DNA from: JAWWPY01 sp033854735
GTDB lineage: Bacteria; Actinomycetota; Actinomycetes; Streptosporangiales; Streptosporangiaceae
NCBI GenBank assembly: GCA_033854735.1
Contig: JAWWPY010000302.1
Span: 1 to 64,000, forward strand
Direction of reading: 5' to 3'
Length of the DNA: 64,000 nucleotides
In this document: in pieces, positions 16,372-24,680 of the stretch
How the letters are laid out: every line of letters starts with the position of its first letter
Position numbering within the stretch: position 1 is the stretch's first letter
Made by a program: the position numbers and the translations under genes
The notes under the pieces: generated by a model
Seen by the model: the letters and a program-made list of their open reading frames with translations, nothing else
What the model was told of the DNA's origin: nothing
The model's database searches: none

Positions 16372-18474
16372 ATGAGATACCAGGACCCGCCGGACGCCCC
16401 GGATCCCGCGCAGGATCCCAGGTGGCGCTCGCTGAGCGATCAGACCGATGTCCGCTACCGCGGATCCAACCAGCCCCCCCGTCAGGACCAGGGCCAGTAC
16501 CCCGGCCAGGGCCGCCCTAACGGCCAGGGCAGCTCGGGCGGCCAGGATCGGTATCAGGGCCCGGGCCAGGGCCAGAGCCAGGGCCAGGGCCGGCCTAACG
16601 GCCAGGGCAGTTCTGGTGGCCAGTATCCCGGTCAGGGTCGGCCCGGCGGCCCCGGTTCCGGGAGCCACTACGCGGACCAGGGCCGGCCTGGCGGCCCGGG
16701 CGGTTCCCAGAGCGACCTCTGGACCCCCACCCCCAGGGCGCCGAGCCCCCAGCGTTACCAGGATTCCCGCCAGGCGGTCTACGAGGCCCCCACGCCACCG
16801 GTGGAGCGCCACTGGGACGGCGCCCAGGACACCGACTGGTACCCGATAGAGCCGCAGCGTGCCCCGGAAAGGCTGCCCGCTGAGCATCGCCGCAAGCCCG
16901 ATCGCGGGAGCCGTGGCCTGGTCGCCGGGGCCTTCACCGGCGTTCTGTCCGCTGCGATAGCCCTGGGCGTGGCGATGCTGGTGTCCGCTTTCATCCGGCC
17001 GCAGGCGTCGCCCGTTATCGCGGTCGGCGGGCAGGCGATCAACCTCACGCCGACCCCGGTGAAAGAGTTCGCGGTCGCGCACTTCGGCACGAACGACAAG
17101 ACCATGCTGCTGGGCGGCATGTACCTGACCATCGCCCTCCTCGCGATGGTCATCGGCTGCCTGGCCCGGCGCAAGCTCATCTTCGGGGTGATCGGGCTCG
17201 GCGCGTTCGGCGTGCTCGGCGCGTTCGTCGCGCTGATCCAGCCGGCCAGCCGCACCACCGATGCCATTCCCGCACTGGTCGGCGGCATCGCCGGGGTGAT
17301 CGCGATCATATGGCTGGTCACCCAGGCCGGGTCGGCGGCCTCCGTCCCGGCGACCGGCTGGATGGAGGACGACCCGGCGCAGAGCCTGGCCGGTGGCCCC
17401 GGGGGCGTGGACCGCCGCAAGTTCCTCGTCGCCGGAACCGCGACCGCGGCCGTGGCAGCCGGGTCGGCGGTAGCCGGCCAGATCCTGACCAACAGCCGGT
17501 TCAACGCGAACGCGTCCCGGGCTGCGGTCAAGCTCACCGCCCCGGCCAGCAAGGCTGCCGTCCTGCCCAAGGGGGCGGAGCTCAACATCCCGGGCCTCAG
17601 CTCGTTCTACACCCCCAATAGCAGCTTCTACCGCGTCGACACCGCGCTCGTCATACCCCAGGTGACCACCCAGTCGTGGGCGCTGCGGGTGCACGGGATG
17701 GTTGGCCAGGAGCTGAACATTTCGTTCAAGGAACTGCTCAAGATGCCGATGGTCGAGCGCGACATCACGATCATGTGCGTGTCCGACACGGTCGGCGGAG
17801 GCTACATCGGTAACGCCAAGTGGCAGGGCGTCCTGCTCTCCGACGTTCTCCGCGGGGCCAAGATGCAGTCCGGCGTCAGCCAGCTCGCCACCACCGACGT
17901 CAACGGCATGACCGTCGGCGTCGCGAGCGACGTCGCGCTGGATGGCCGCGACGCCATGCTGGCCGTGGGGATGAACGGCCAGCCGCTGCCACAGGATCAC
18001 GGCTTCCCGGTCCGGCTGGTCGTGCCGGGGCTGTACGGGTTCTGCTCGGCGACCAAGTGGATCACCGACATCCAGCTCACCACGCTGGGCGCCTTCACCC
18101 CGTACTGGGTCCACCGGGGCTGGACGCAGGTCTCGCCGATCAAGACCGAGTCCCGCATCGACACGCCCAAGGCGGGCGGCAGCCTCCAGGCCGGCAAGGT
18201 GATGATCGCCGGCGTCGCGTGGGCGCAGCACAAGGGCATCGAGCAGGTCGAGGTGCGGGTCGACGGCGGTCAGTGGACCAAGGCCACCCTGGCCGTCCAG
18301 GACGAGGTCGACACCTGGCGGCAGTGGTACGTGCCGTGGCAGGCAACCGCCGGGAAGCACACCCTGGAGGTACGGGCCACCGACAAGACCGGGTACACCC
18401 AGACCCCCATTAACAAGATCACTTTCCCCAGCGGCGCGACTGGCTACCACACCGTGCAGGTCACCGTCGCCTGA
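16372..18474 (+). CDS. Membrane-anchored sulfite-oxidase-family molybdopterin oxidoreductase with internal twin-arginine motif
   Basis: 700 residues. Residues 1-180 are a disordered Gly/Gln/Pro-rich region with repeated QGRPNGQGSSGGQ. Four membrane helices follow (about 183-325). Then GGVDRRKFLVAGTATAAVAAG, a twin-arginine motif plus a fifth helix (near 345-370), precedes the external domain. That domain has the oxidoreductase molybdopterin fold: MCVSDTVGGGYIGNAKWQGV with the cofactor-ligand cysteine, GLYGFCSATKWI, and a C-terminal Ig-like dimerisation domain (VEVRVDGGQWTKATL). Such proteins are known in actinobacteria as dual Sec/Tat-inserted: Sec inserts the first helices and Tat moves the folded cofactor domain. 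tatA and tatC are 6 kb upstream. The substrate is unknown. Confidence 0.87.
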   Translation: MRYQDPPDAPDPAQDPRWRSLSDQTDVRYRGSNQPPRQDQGQYPGQGRPNGQGSSGGQDRYQGPGQGQSQGQGRPNGQGSSGGQYPGQGRPGGPGSGSHYADQGRPGGPGGSQSDLWTPTPRAPSPQRYQDSRQAVYEAPTPPVERHWDGAQDTDWYPIEPQRAPERLPAEHRRKPDRGSRGLVAGAFTGVLSAAIALGVAMLVSAFIRPQASPVIAVGGQAINLTPTPVKEFAVAHFGTNDKTMLLGGMYLTIALLAMVIGCLARRKLIFGVIGLGAFGVLGAFVALIQPASRTTDAIPALVGGIAGVIAIIWLVTQAGSAASVPATGWMEDDPAQSLAGGPGGVDRRKFLVAGTATAAVAAGSAVAGQILTNSRFNANASRAAVKLTAPASKAAVLPKGAELNIPGLSSFYTPNSSFYRVDTALVIPQVTTQSWALRVHGMVGQELNISFKELLKMPMVERDITIMCVSDTVGGGYIGNAKWQGVLLSDVLRGAKMQSGVSQLATTDVNGMTVGVASDVALDGRDAMLAVGMNGQPLPQDHGFPVRLVVPGLYGFCSATKWITDIQLTTLGAFTPYWVHRGWTQVSPIKTESRIDTPKAGGSLQAGKVMIAGVAWAQHKGIEQVEVRVDGGQWTKATLAVQDEVDTWRQWYVPWQATAGKHTLEVRATDKTGYTQTPINKITFPSGATGYHTVQVTVA
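16504..16545 (+). repeat. 42-bp direct repeat, copy 1
   Basis: This copy begins GGCCAGGGCCGCCCTAACGG and encodes part of QGRPNGQGSSGGQ in the disordered N-terminus of the molybdopterin protein. It differs from the copy at 16582-16623 at about four positions. It is likely a slippage product within low-complexity coding sequence. Confidence 0.7.
16582..16623 (+). repeat. 42-bp direct repeat, copy 2
   Basis: Second copy of the repeat at 16504-16545, starting GGCCAGGGCCGGCCTAACGG. The two copies are 78 bp apart start to start, in the same reading frame. Confidence 0.7.
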
Positions 18475-18544
18475 CCGCCAGGCGTGAGCGTGGGCGCGAG
18501 GCCACGCCGCCATTGTCCGCCGGATAGCCGGCCGCCCTGGCAAG

Positions 18545-19459
18545 ATGGCGGGGGTGGGACCGCTGATGCTGCTGGATACCGCCTCGCTCTACTACCGCGC
18601 CTTCTACGGCGTGCCGGACACGTTGACCGCGCCGGACGGTACCCCGGTCAACGCGGTCCGCGGGCTGCTCGACATGATCGCCCGGCTGGTCCGGGCGCGG
18701 CACCCGGGCCGGCTGGTCGCCTGCCTGGACGCGGACTGGCGGCCCGCCTTCCGGGTCGCCGCCATCCCCTCGTACAAGGCGCACCGGGCCCGCGCGGACG
18801 GCAGCGAGGAGGCACCCGCGTCGCTGACCGCGCAGGTGCCGGTCATCGAGGAGGTACTGGCCGCCATGGGCGTGCCGATGGCCGGCGCACCAGGCTACGA
18901 GGCGGACGACGTGATCGGCACCCTGGCCACCGGAGCGGCCGGGCCGGTCGAGATCGTCACCGGGGACCGTGACCTGTTCCAGCTGGTGGACGACGCCCGG
19001 CCGGTCCGGGTGATCTACACGGCGCGCGGGCTGACCAAGCTCGACGTGGTCGACGAGGCCGCGGTGGAGGCACGGTACGGCATCCCGGGGCGGGCCTACG
19101 CGGATTTCGCCGTGCTGCGCGGGGATCCCAGCGATGGGCTGCCCGGGGTGCCCGGGGTGGGGGACAAGACGGCGGCGGCGCTGATCCGCTCGTTCGGAAC
19201 GATCGCGGCCATCACCACCGCGCTGGATATGGGACACGGGGGCTTTCCCAAGAGCAGCCGGCCGAAGCTCGCGGCCGCCCGCGACTACCTGACCGCGGCG
19301 CTGCCCGTGGTCAGGGTCGCCACCGACGCGCCCGTGCCGCCCGCCGACGGGCGGCTGCCGGCCGTGCCGACCGACCCGGCCCGGCTCGATGAGCTGGACG
19401 CCCGCTGGGACCTGGGCTCATCGCTGCGCCGGGCCTGCGCGGCCCTCGCCGGCCTGTAG
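18545..19459 (+). CDS. 5'-3' exonuclease (DNA polymerase I N-terminal/FEN-like)
   Basis: 304 residues. LMLLDTASLYYRAFYGVPD and IPSYKAHRA are the start of the PIN-like nuclease; GYEADDVIGTLA and VTGDRDLFQLV supply acidic metal ligands, and GDPSDGLPGVPGVGDKTAAALI is the helix-hairpin-helix of the SAM fold. Length fits the stand-alone actinobacterial exonucleases that act alongside Pol I, removing flaps or RNA primers. The ATG at 18545 lacks a clear site. A CAAGAT hexamer at 18541-18546 lies 7 nt before an in-frame GTG (18554), so a leaderless start there, giving a protein three residues shorter, is possible. It converges with the phosphatase gene 14 bp away. Confidence 0.9.
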   Translation: MAGVGPLMLLDTASLYYRAFYGVPDTLTAPDGTPVNAVRGLLDMIARLVRARHPGRLVACLDADWRPAFRVAAIPSYKAHRARADGSEEAPASLTAQVPVIEEVLAAMGVPMAGAPGYEADDVIGTLATGAAGPVEIVTGDRDLFQLVDDARPVRVIYTARGLTKLDVVDEAAVEARYGIPGRAYADFAVLRGDPSDGLPGVPGVGDKTAAALIRSFGTIAAITTALDMGHGGFPKSSRPKLAAARDYLTAALPVVRVATDAPVPPADGRLPAVPTDPARLDELDARWDLGSSLRRACAALAGL

Positions 19460-19473
19460 CGGCACCACTGGCG

Positions 19474-20355
19474 TTACAGGACGCAGAGGGCGACCAGGCA
19501 GCTGTCGTCTTCGGGGTCGGTGGTGCCGAGCGCACCCAGCACGGCATCGATGACCTGCTCGGGGTCGACGCTGCCCGCGGCCGCGCCGCAGAGCGTGGCC
19601 AGGCCTTCGTCCAGTGGCCGGTCCCGGCGCTCGATCAGCCCGTCGCTGTAGAGCAGCAGCAGGTCCCCGGTCTCCAGGGTGACGGAGGCAGCTTCATACT
19701 GCTCGCGCCCGGCACCCAGCAGGATGCCCGACGGCTGGCCGAGCGGCCGCGTCCCGGCCCCCCGGACCAGCACCGGTGGGGGATGGCCCGCCTGCGCCCA
19801 GGTGAGCACCCGGGTCGCTGGGTCGAAGTACCCCGCGACAACCGAGGCGGTGTGCTCGGGGGCCACATGGCGCACGAGATCGTTCAGCCAGCCGACCAGT
19901 CGTTCCGGCGGCGCTCCCGTGATGGCGAGGCCGGCCAGGGCGCCACGCAGCCTGGCCATGCCGGCCGCGGCGGTCAGGCCGTGCCCGGCCACGTCGCCGA
20001 GGGCGAGCAGGACATGACCATCTGGCATCTCGGCGGTGATGTACCAGTCGCCCCCCACCCGGCTGTCGCGGGAGGCGGGCAGGTAGCGGACGACCGCGCG
20101 CAGGCCCGGCAGGTCGAACGGGCCATCGTGCAGGGGCAGGATCGCACGCTGCAGCTCGAGCGTGACATGGCGCTCCTGCGCCAGCGCGGCGGCGAGCTTG
20201 GCCGGGTCACCCGGTTCGCTGGGAGGACGGGAGGGGCGGAGGCTCACCGGCCCGGGCATACGGCCGATGACCAGCGCCCGGGCGGGCTCGGTGGCCGCGC
20301 TGGGCTCAGGATGAGCCGGTGAAGCAATGATCTCAGAAGTCATCGCCATTCGCAT
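19474..20355 (-). CDS. PP2C/SpoIIE-family serine phosphatase (RsbU-like)
   Basis: 293 residues. After about 60 variable residues the SpoIIE domain runs to the end: LQRAILPLHDGPFDLPGL, SRVGGDWY, ALGDVAGHGLTAAAGMARL, WAQAGHPPPVL, LLYSDGLIE and DDSCLVAL. Aspartates in GGDWY, GDVAGHG, SDG and DDS are the metal ligands. Family members dephosphorylate anti-anti-sigma factors in stress or developmental signalling. There is no PAS, GAF or membrane domain in front, so the signal input must come from elsewhere. Three in-frame ATGs lie at the start (20355, 20349, 20343); TAAGCT stands 5 nt before the first, so a leaderless start is possible. Confidence 0.88.
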   Translation of the reverse strand: MRMAMTSEIIASPAHPEPSAATEPARALVIGRMPGPVSLRPSRPPSEPGDPAKLAAALAQERHVTLELQRAILPLHDGPFDLPGLRAVVRYLPASRDSRVGGDWYITAEMPDGHVLLALGDVAGHGLTAAAGMARLRGALAGLAITGAPPERLVGWLNDLVRHVAPEHTASVVAGYFDPATRVLTWAQAGHPPPVLVRGAGTRPLGQPSGILLGAGREQYEAASVTLETGDLLLLYSDGLIERRDRPLDEGLATLCGAAAGSVDPEQVIDAVLGALGTTDPEDDSCLVALCVL

Positions 20356-20477
20356 CTGTGAGCTTAAGTAGACCTAGCGTGATGCATGACAGTTGCTCCT
20401 GTCTAGACGATTGCTCCCCTCTAAATAGCCGTACAGGTCAGGATACGGTGGCCCGCGCCCCGATGTGGTGCCCATGA

Positions 20478-20483
20478 TTAGAT
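20478..20483 (+). promoter_or_regulatory. -10 element TTAGAT, leaderless promoter of the M24 peptidase gene
   Basis: TTAGAT ends 7 nt before the ATG at 20491. No Shine-Dalgarno precedes that ATG or the one at 20482, which overlaps the hexamer. The geometry fits a leaderless transcript and decides the start codon. Confidence 0.45.
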
Positions 20484-20490
20484 GGCCCGC

Positions 20491-21645
20491 ATGGCGGATG
20501 AGCTGGCAGACCTGTATCCGGCCGGACGGCTTGAACGGGCGGCGGCAGCGGCCGGCCAGGCCGGCCTGGGCGCGCTGCTACTGACCCCGGGGCCGGACCT
20601 GCGCTATGTGATCGGATATGTCGCGACCCAGCTGGAGCGGCTGACCTGCCTGGCCATCCCGGCGGCCGGTCCCCCGTTCCTGGTCGTGCCGCGCCTGGAA
20701 CTGCCCGCCGCCCAGGCGTCGCCGGCCGGCGGCCTCGGCCTGGAGATCATCCCCTGGGACGAGACCGACGACCCGTATACCCTGCTGGCCCAGCGGCTCG
20801 GCGCCTCCGGGGGTTCCGGGGGAGCATCAGCGCGAGCCGGGGTCGAGTCGGTCGGCCTGGCTGACCGGATGTGGGCGCTGATGGTGCTCCGGTTGCGCGA
20901 GGTACTGCCGGAGGCGCGGCAGGGGCTGGCCAGCGCCGCGCTGCGCGGGCTGCGGATCCGCAAGTCCGCCGCGGAGGTCGCGGCGCTTCGCGAGGCCGGG
21001 GCCGCCATCGACCGCGTGCACGCCCGGGTCCCCGGCTGGCTGCGGCCCGGCCGGACCGAGCGTGAGGTGGCGGCGGACATCGCCGAGGCGATCGCTGCGG
21101 AAGGGCATGTCCGGACCGACTTCGTGATCGTCGCGTCCGGGCCCAACGCGGCCAGCCCGCATCATGAGGCATCCGGGCGGGTGCTCCGCCGCGGCGACGT
21201 GGTGGTGGTCGACATCGGCGGCACCATGCCCAGCGGGTACTGCTCCGACTGCACCCGAACGTACGCGATCGGGACGCCGCCGCCCGACTTCGCGGCCTAT
21301 TACCCGGTGCTGCAGGACGCGCAGGAGGCGGCCTGCGCGGCGGTCCGCCCGGGCATCAGCGCCGAAGCGGTGGATGCCGCCGCCCGCGAGCCGATTACCG
21401 CGGCCGGGTACGGCGCGCAGTTCGTCCACCGGACCGGGCACGGCATCGGCCTGGAGACCCACGAGGACCCCTACATCGTCACGGGCAATGCCGAGATCCT
21501 GGAGCCGGGCATGGCCTTCTCGGTCGAGCCCGGGATCTACCCCGGCCCGCACGGAGCCCGGATCGAGGACATCGTGGTGTGCACCGAGCAGGGTCACGAA
21601 AGGCTCAACACCGTCACCCGTGACCTTGTCCTGGTGGATGGCTGA
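20491..21645 (+). CDS. M24 family aminopeptidase (Xaa-Pro peptidase type)
   Basis: 384 residues from the ATG at 20491; an ATG three codons earlier is possible. The N-terminal creatinase-like domain (DLRYVIGYVATQLERLTCL) precedes a pita-bread metallopeptidase domain with metal ligands in VVVDIGGTMPSGYCSDCTRT (two aspartates), HRTGHGIGLETHEDP (histidine), EPGIYPGPHGARIED (two glutamates). The enzyme removes N-terminal residues before proline or splits Xaa-Pro dipeptides in the cytoplasm. A Gly/Ser/Ala-rich insert near residue 110 separates the domains. It converges with the ABC ATPase gene. Confidence 0.9.
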   Translation: MADELADLYPAGRLERAAAAAGQAGLGALLLTPGPDLRYVIGYVATQLERLTCLAIPAAGPPFLVVPRLELPAAQASPAGGLGLEIIPWDETDDPYTLLAQRLGASGGSGGASARAGVESVGLADRMWALMVLRLREVLPEARQGLASAALRGLRIRKSAAEVAALREAGAAIDRVHARVPGWLRPGRTEREVAADIAEAIAAEGHVRTDFVIVASGPNAASPHHEASGRVLRRGDVVVVDIGGTMPSGYCSDCTRTYAIGTPPPDFAAYYPVLQDAQEAACAAVRPGISAEAVDAAAREPITAAGYGAQFVHRTGHGIGLETHEDPYIVTGNAEILEPGMAFSVEPGIYPGPHGARIEDIVVCTEQGHERLNTVTRDLVLVDG

Positions 21646-21656
21646 CCACCCGGGGC

Positions 21657-22892
21657 TCAGGTGGCGGCGGTGACCTCGGCCTCCTCGACGGCCCCGCGAG
21701 CCTCCGGGTGGCCGATGGACAGCGCGCTGACCGGATCGAAGAACTGGAGGTTGGAGGTGTCCACGGCCAGTTCGAGCGGCTGGCCCTGCCGCACCGTGCT
21801 GCGCGCGGCCACCCGTGCGGTCCACAGCGACTTACCCTCGCTCAGCACCATGGCGGCGTCGTCCGCAGACTCGTCCACGATGCTGCTGATGCTCTCATGC
21901 CGGACCGGAACGGCGTCGATCGAGAAGATGACGTGGATCTCGCTGCCGAGCTCCTCGGTGACGTCCACGGCGACGGACATCCTGGCCCACCCGCTGTCGG
22001 CGAGGCTGGCGTCCTCAAAGTCCGACGGCCGGACTCCAAGGATCACCTCGCGGCCGAAGTAGTCGCTCAGGCCGGGCCTGGCATCGATGGTCGCGGCGGC
22101 CAGCGCCAGCTTGTGGCCGGCGAAGGTGACGGCGGGGCCGCCATCGCGGACCAGTTCGGCGGCAACGAAGTTCATCGCGGGCGACCCGATGAAGCCCGCG
22201 ACAAACAGGTTCACCGGGGCATCGAACAAGGCCTGCGGGGTATCCACCTGCTGCAGCCGGCCGTCGCGCATCACGCAGACCCGGTGCCCGAGCGTCATCG
22301 CCTCCACCTGGTCATGGGTCACGTACACCGTGGTCACGCCGAGTCGGCTGTGCAGCTGGGTCAGCGAGGCGCGCATGGAGACCCGCAGCTTGGCGTCCAG
22401 GTTGGACAGGGGCTCGTCCATCAGGAACGCCTGCGGCTCGCGGACGATGGCGCGGCCCATGGCCACCCGCTGGCGCTGGCCGCCGGACAGCGCCGCAGGC
22501 TTGCGCGCCAGATACTGCTCCAGGCCGAGCATCCGGGACACCTCGGTCACCCGGCGCTTGATCTCATCTTTGGGAGTCTTGCGCTGCTGCAGCCCGAACG
22601 CGAGGTTCCGCTCCACCGTCATGTGCGGGTAGAGCGCGTCGTTCTGGAAGTCCATCGCGAAGGCGCGGTCCTTGGTCGGCAGGTCGTTGACTACCCGGCC
22701 GCCGATCGAGATGGTGCCCGCGCTGATCTCCTCCAAGCCTGCGATCGACCGCAGCGCTGTGGACTTTCCGCACCCGGACGGGCCGACCAGGACCATGAAC
22801 TCGCCGTCCCTGATCTCCAGGGAGAGCCCATCCACCCCCTTGACGCCACCGGGGTAGACCTTATCCACGTGGTCCAGGACAATCTCGGCCAT
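21657..22892 (-). CDS. Sugar ABC transporter ATPase, UgpC/MsmK type
   Basis: 411 residues. ABC domain with Walker A GPSGCGKSTALRS, Q-loop MDFQNDALYPHMT, signature LSGGQRQRVAMGRAI, Walker B FLMDEPLSNLDAKLR and H-loop VTHDQVEAMTLGH, followed by a TOBE regulatory domain (LGVRPSDFEDAS). This is the MalK/UgpC/MsmX class that powers carbohydrate importers. The ATG at 22890-22892 has a GGAG site; the frame extends 26 codons further with no family resemblance. No permease or binding protein is nearby, so it may be a shared ATPase serving several sugar importers, as MsiK does in Streptomyces. Confidence 0.92.
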   Translation of the reverse strand: MAEIVLDHVDKVYPGGVKGVDGLSLEIRDGEFMVLVGPSGCGKSTALRSIAGLEEISAGTISIGGRVVNDLPTKDRAFAMDFQNDALYPHMTVERNLAFGLQQRKTPKDEIKRRVTEVSRMLGLEQYLARKPAALSGGQRQRVAMGRAIVREPQAFLMDEPLSNLDAKLRVSMRASLTQLHSRLGVTTVYVTHDQVEAMTLGHRVCVMRDGRLQQVDTPQALFDAPVNLFVAGFIGSPAMNFVAAELVRDGGPAVTFAGHKLALAAATIDARPGLSDYFGREVILGVRPSDFEDASLADSGWARMSVAVDVTEELGSEIHVIFSIDAVPVRHESISSIVDESADDAAMVLSEGKSLWTARVAARSTVRQGQPLELAVDTSNLQFFDPVSALSIGHPEARGAVEEAEVTAAT

Positions 22893-23044
22893 ATCGCTAG
22901 CTCCGTCGCTCTCGGCGCGCGGCACCGTCCGGCACGGGACCGCTCGGCGGGCCTCGCGGTGCCCAGCCATGGCCGCGGCGCCGCATGCCCCTTCTGCGCG
23001 GAGCGTATCCGGCGCGACGGGCCAGGTTAATAGGGCGTCACATG

Positions 23045-23081
23045 CCGTTACGCGAACGTAAACCCCGTTATCAGGCCGTTA
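23045..23081. promoter_or_regulatory. CCGTTA repeats and TTACG/CGTAA palindrome before the Lrp gene
   Basis: CCGTTA occurs at 23045-23050, 23065-23070 and 23076-23081. The first overlaps an inverted repeat TTACG (23048-23052) and CGTAA (23057-23061). The cluster lies 45-80 bp upstream of the Lrp start and in the divergent region shared with the ABC ATPase gene. Autoregulation by the Lrp protein is the simplest reading, but unproven. Confidence 0.4.
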
Positions 23082-23114
23082 TAGCTGGTGCGGCGCGCGC
23101 ACCGCCGGGCAGAC

Positions 23115-23120
23115 TACCGT
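23115..23120 (+). promoter_or_regulatory. -10 element TACCGT, leaderless promoter of the Lrp gene
   Basis: TACCGT ends 6 nt before the GTG at 23127; no Shine-Dalgarno precedes the start. Confidence 0.45.
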
Positions 23121-23126
23121 GACGGG

Positions 23127-23567
23127 GTGGAAGAGATCGATCGTAAGATTCTCGGGCTGCTCTGCCGTGACGGCCGGATCAGCTTTACCGAGCTCTCCAG
23201 GCAGACCGGGCTCTCGGTGTCGGCTACCCACCAGCGGGTGCGCCGCCTGGAGCGGCGCGGCCTGATCACGGGCTACGCGGCCGTGATCGATCCAGCCGAC
23301 GCCGGCCTGCCGCTCACCGCGTTCGTCTCCATCAAGCCGTTTGACCCGGCCGCGCCGGACGACGCGCCGCAGCGACTGGCCCACCTGGCGGCCATCGAGG
23401 CCTGCCACAGCGTGGCCGGGGAGGAGAACTACATCCTCAAGGTCCGGGTGGCCTCGCCGACGGACCTGGAGGACCTGCTGCAGGAGATCCGTGCCTCCGC
23501 CGGGGTATCGACCCGGACCACGATCGTGCTCAGCACCCCTTACGAGAACCGCCCGCCCGCCCTGTAG
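23127..23567 (+). CDS. Lrp/AsnC family transcriptional regulator
   Basis: 146 residues. N-terminal helix-turn-helix (EEIDRKILGLLCRDGRIS, LSRQTGLSVSATHQRVRRLE) and a C-terminal RAM ligand-binding domain (PLTAFVSIKPFD, HSVAGEENYILKVRV, TTIVLSTPYENRP). Such proteins bind amino acids and control amino-acid transport or metabolism genes. The GTG start at 23127 fits the family N-terminus EEIDRKIL and the leaderless -10. It is divergent from the ABC ATPase gene. Its target is not evident. Confidence 0.9.
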   Translation: MEEIDRKILGLLCRDGRISFTELSRQTGLSVSATHQRVRRLERRGLITGYAAVIDPADAGLPLTAFVSIKPFDPAAPDDAPQRLAHLAAIEACHSVAGEENYILKVRVASPTDLEDLLQEIRASAGVSTRTTIVLSTPYENRPPAL

Positions 23568-23597
23568 GGAAGGCCTGGTCAGTTCAGCGGGCAGGCC

Positions 23598-24455
23598 TCA
23601 GCATCCCGCGGTCACCATGCGTAGTGACAGGCCATGGGGGAGCGGCATGCCCGGGTGCACGATGGCGGCGGTGCCGCCGTACATCCGGGCCGTGTCAGCG
23701 ATGTCCGCCGCGTCCATGCTGGCCGTGCTGGAGGTGGCGACGATCGTGGCCCCCTCCAGGAGGGCCAGGTCGACAAGCACACCGTAGGCCCGGCCCTCCC
23801 CGGTGGGCGGGGCGGCGATCACGACGTCCTGGCCGTTCATCGGCGTCTTCGCGGCCAGCCGCCGCAGGTCCTCGGCGAGGCCCTCGTGCGTCACCGGTGC
23901 CGGGCGAAGCCCGCCGCCTGGCCTGCTGCCGTAGGGGAGCAGCGCAAGCTCGGCCGCACCGCACCAGATCGGCTGCTGTGAACCCCGGGACAGCAATGAG
24001 CTGAACGGAACGGTGCCCGGCTCATCACCGAACGAGATGACCTGCCGTACCCAGGAACATTCCACTGCGGCCAGCGTGGCGGGCAGCAGCGGAGGCCCGG
24101 TGATGAGCATCCGCGCGCCGCAGTCACTGAGCTGGGCCGCCATCCCCGCGACCGAAGCAGCGTCGCAGATCGGCGAGGGCACGGCGCCTGCCGCCCGGAT
24201 CGCGTGCACGGCGAGGACGTAGCTCACCGCGTCCGGTGCGCAGACGCCCACCACATCGCCGGATCGCGCACCGCGCCAGGCCAGCCCAGCCGCCGACGCC
24301 TGCACCATCCGTCCGAAGTCCGCGTAGCCGAGCGCCTGGCCCGGGCCTAGCGCCGCCCCGCCGACCAGGGCGGGTTTCGTGCCTCGGGCCGGGGCCAGGT
24401 CCAGCAGCCGCTGAGTGATGGTGACCTGAGGAGCCGGCGGGTCCATGATCGTCAT
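23598..24455 (-). CDS. Half-length AMP-binding (ANL superfamily) protein with degraded P-loop
   Basis: 285 residues, against 500-550 for a full acyl-CoA synthetase. Residues 1-200 follow the first subdomain of ANL enzymes (LGYADFGRMVQASAAGLAWRG, GDVVGVCAPDAVSYVLAVHAIRAAGAVPS has the usual pattern). Where the ATP P-loop SSGTTGxPKGV should be, the protein reads LLPYGSRPGGGLRPAPVTHEG, lacking the Ser/Thr/Gly run and lysine. The sequence then ends after VHPGMPLPHGLS without adenylate-binding or C-terminal lid domains. It is therefore unlikely to activate acids. The ATG at 24455 follows AGGAGGG by 6 nt. It could be a decaying gene or a non-catalytic acyl-binding protein. Confidence 0.75.
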   Translation of the reverse strand: MTIMDPPAPQVTITQRLLDLAPARGTKPALVGGAALGPGQALGYADFGRMVQASAAGLAWRGARSGDVVGVCAPDAVSYVLAVHAIRAAGAVPSPICDAASVAGMAAQLSDCGARMLITGPPLLPATLAAVECSWVRQVISFGDEPGTVPFSSLLSRGSQQPIWCGAAELALLPYGSRPGGGLRPAPVTHEGLAEDLRRLAAKTPMNGQDVVIAAPPTGEGRAYGVLVDLALLEGATIVATSSTASMDAADIADTARMYGGTAAIVHPGMPLPHGLSLRMVTAGC

Positions 24456-24474
24456 CACGTGCCCTCCTCTCTGA

Positions 24475-24520
24475 CACGGCTCCTCCGGCCATCCCCCTCC
24501 TGATGGCCGGAGGAGCCGTG
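24475..24520. terminator. Strong bidirectional hairpin, terminator after the LuxR gene
   Basis: CACGGCTCCTCCGGCCATC (24475-24493) and its exact reverse complement (24502-24520) are separated by an 8-nt loop. The 19-bp GC-rich stem has no T-tract, as is common in actinobacteria. It lies between the end of the LuxR gene and the start of the AMP-binding gene, both on the minus strand, so it should end LuxR transcripts. Confidence 0.8.
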
Positions 24521-24680
24521 GCCCTATCCAGCGGTTCCTGGCCAGCCGCGCGCGGCCCCCGTATCACGCGCGACCAGCCTGGAACTATGGGATGACGATA
24601 GGGCGCGCACCCCCGGCCCCACATCCGCCGATATGTGCATTGCGGTGTGTATCCCGCCGCCCGAGATGTGTAGGGCTGGG

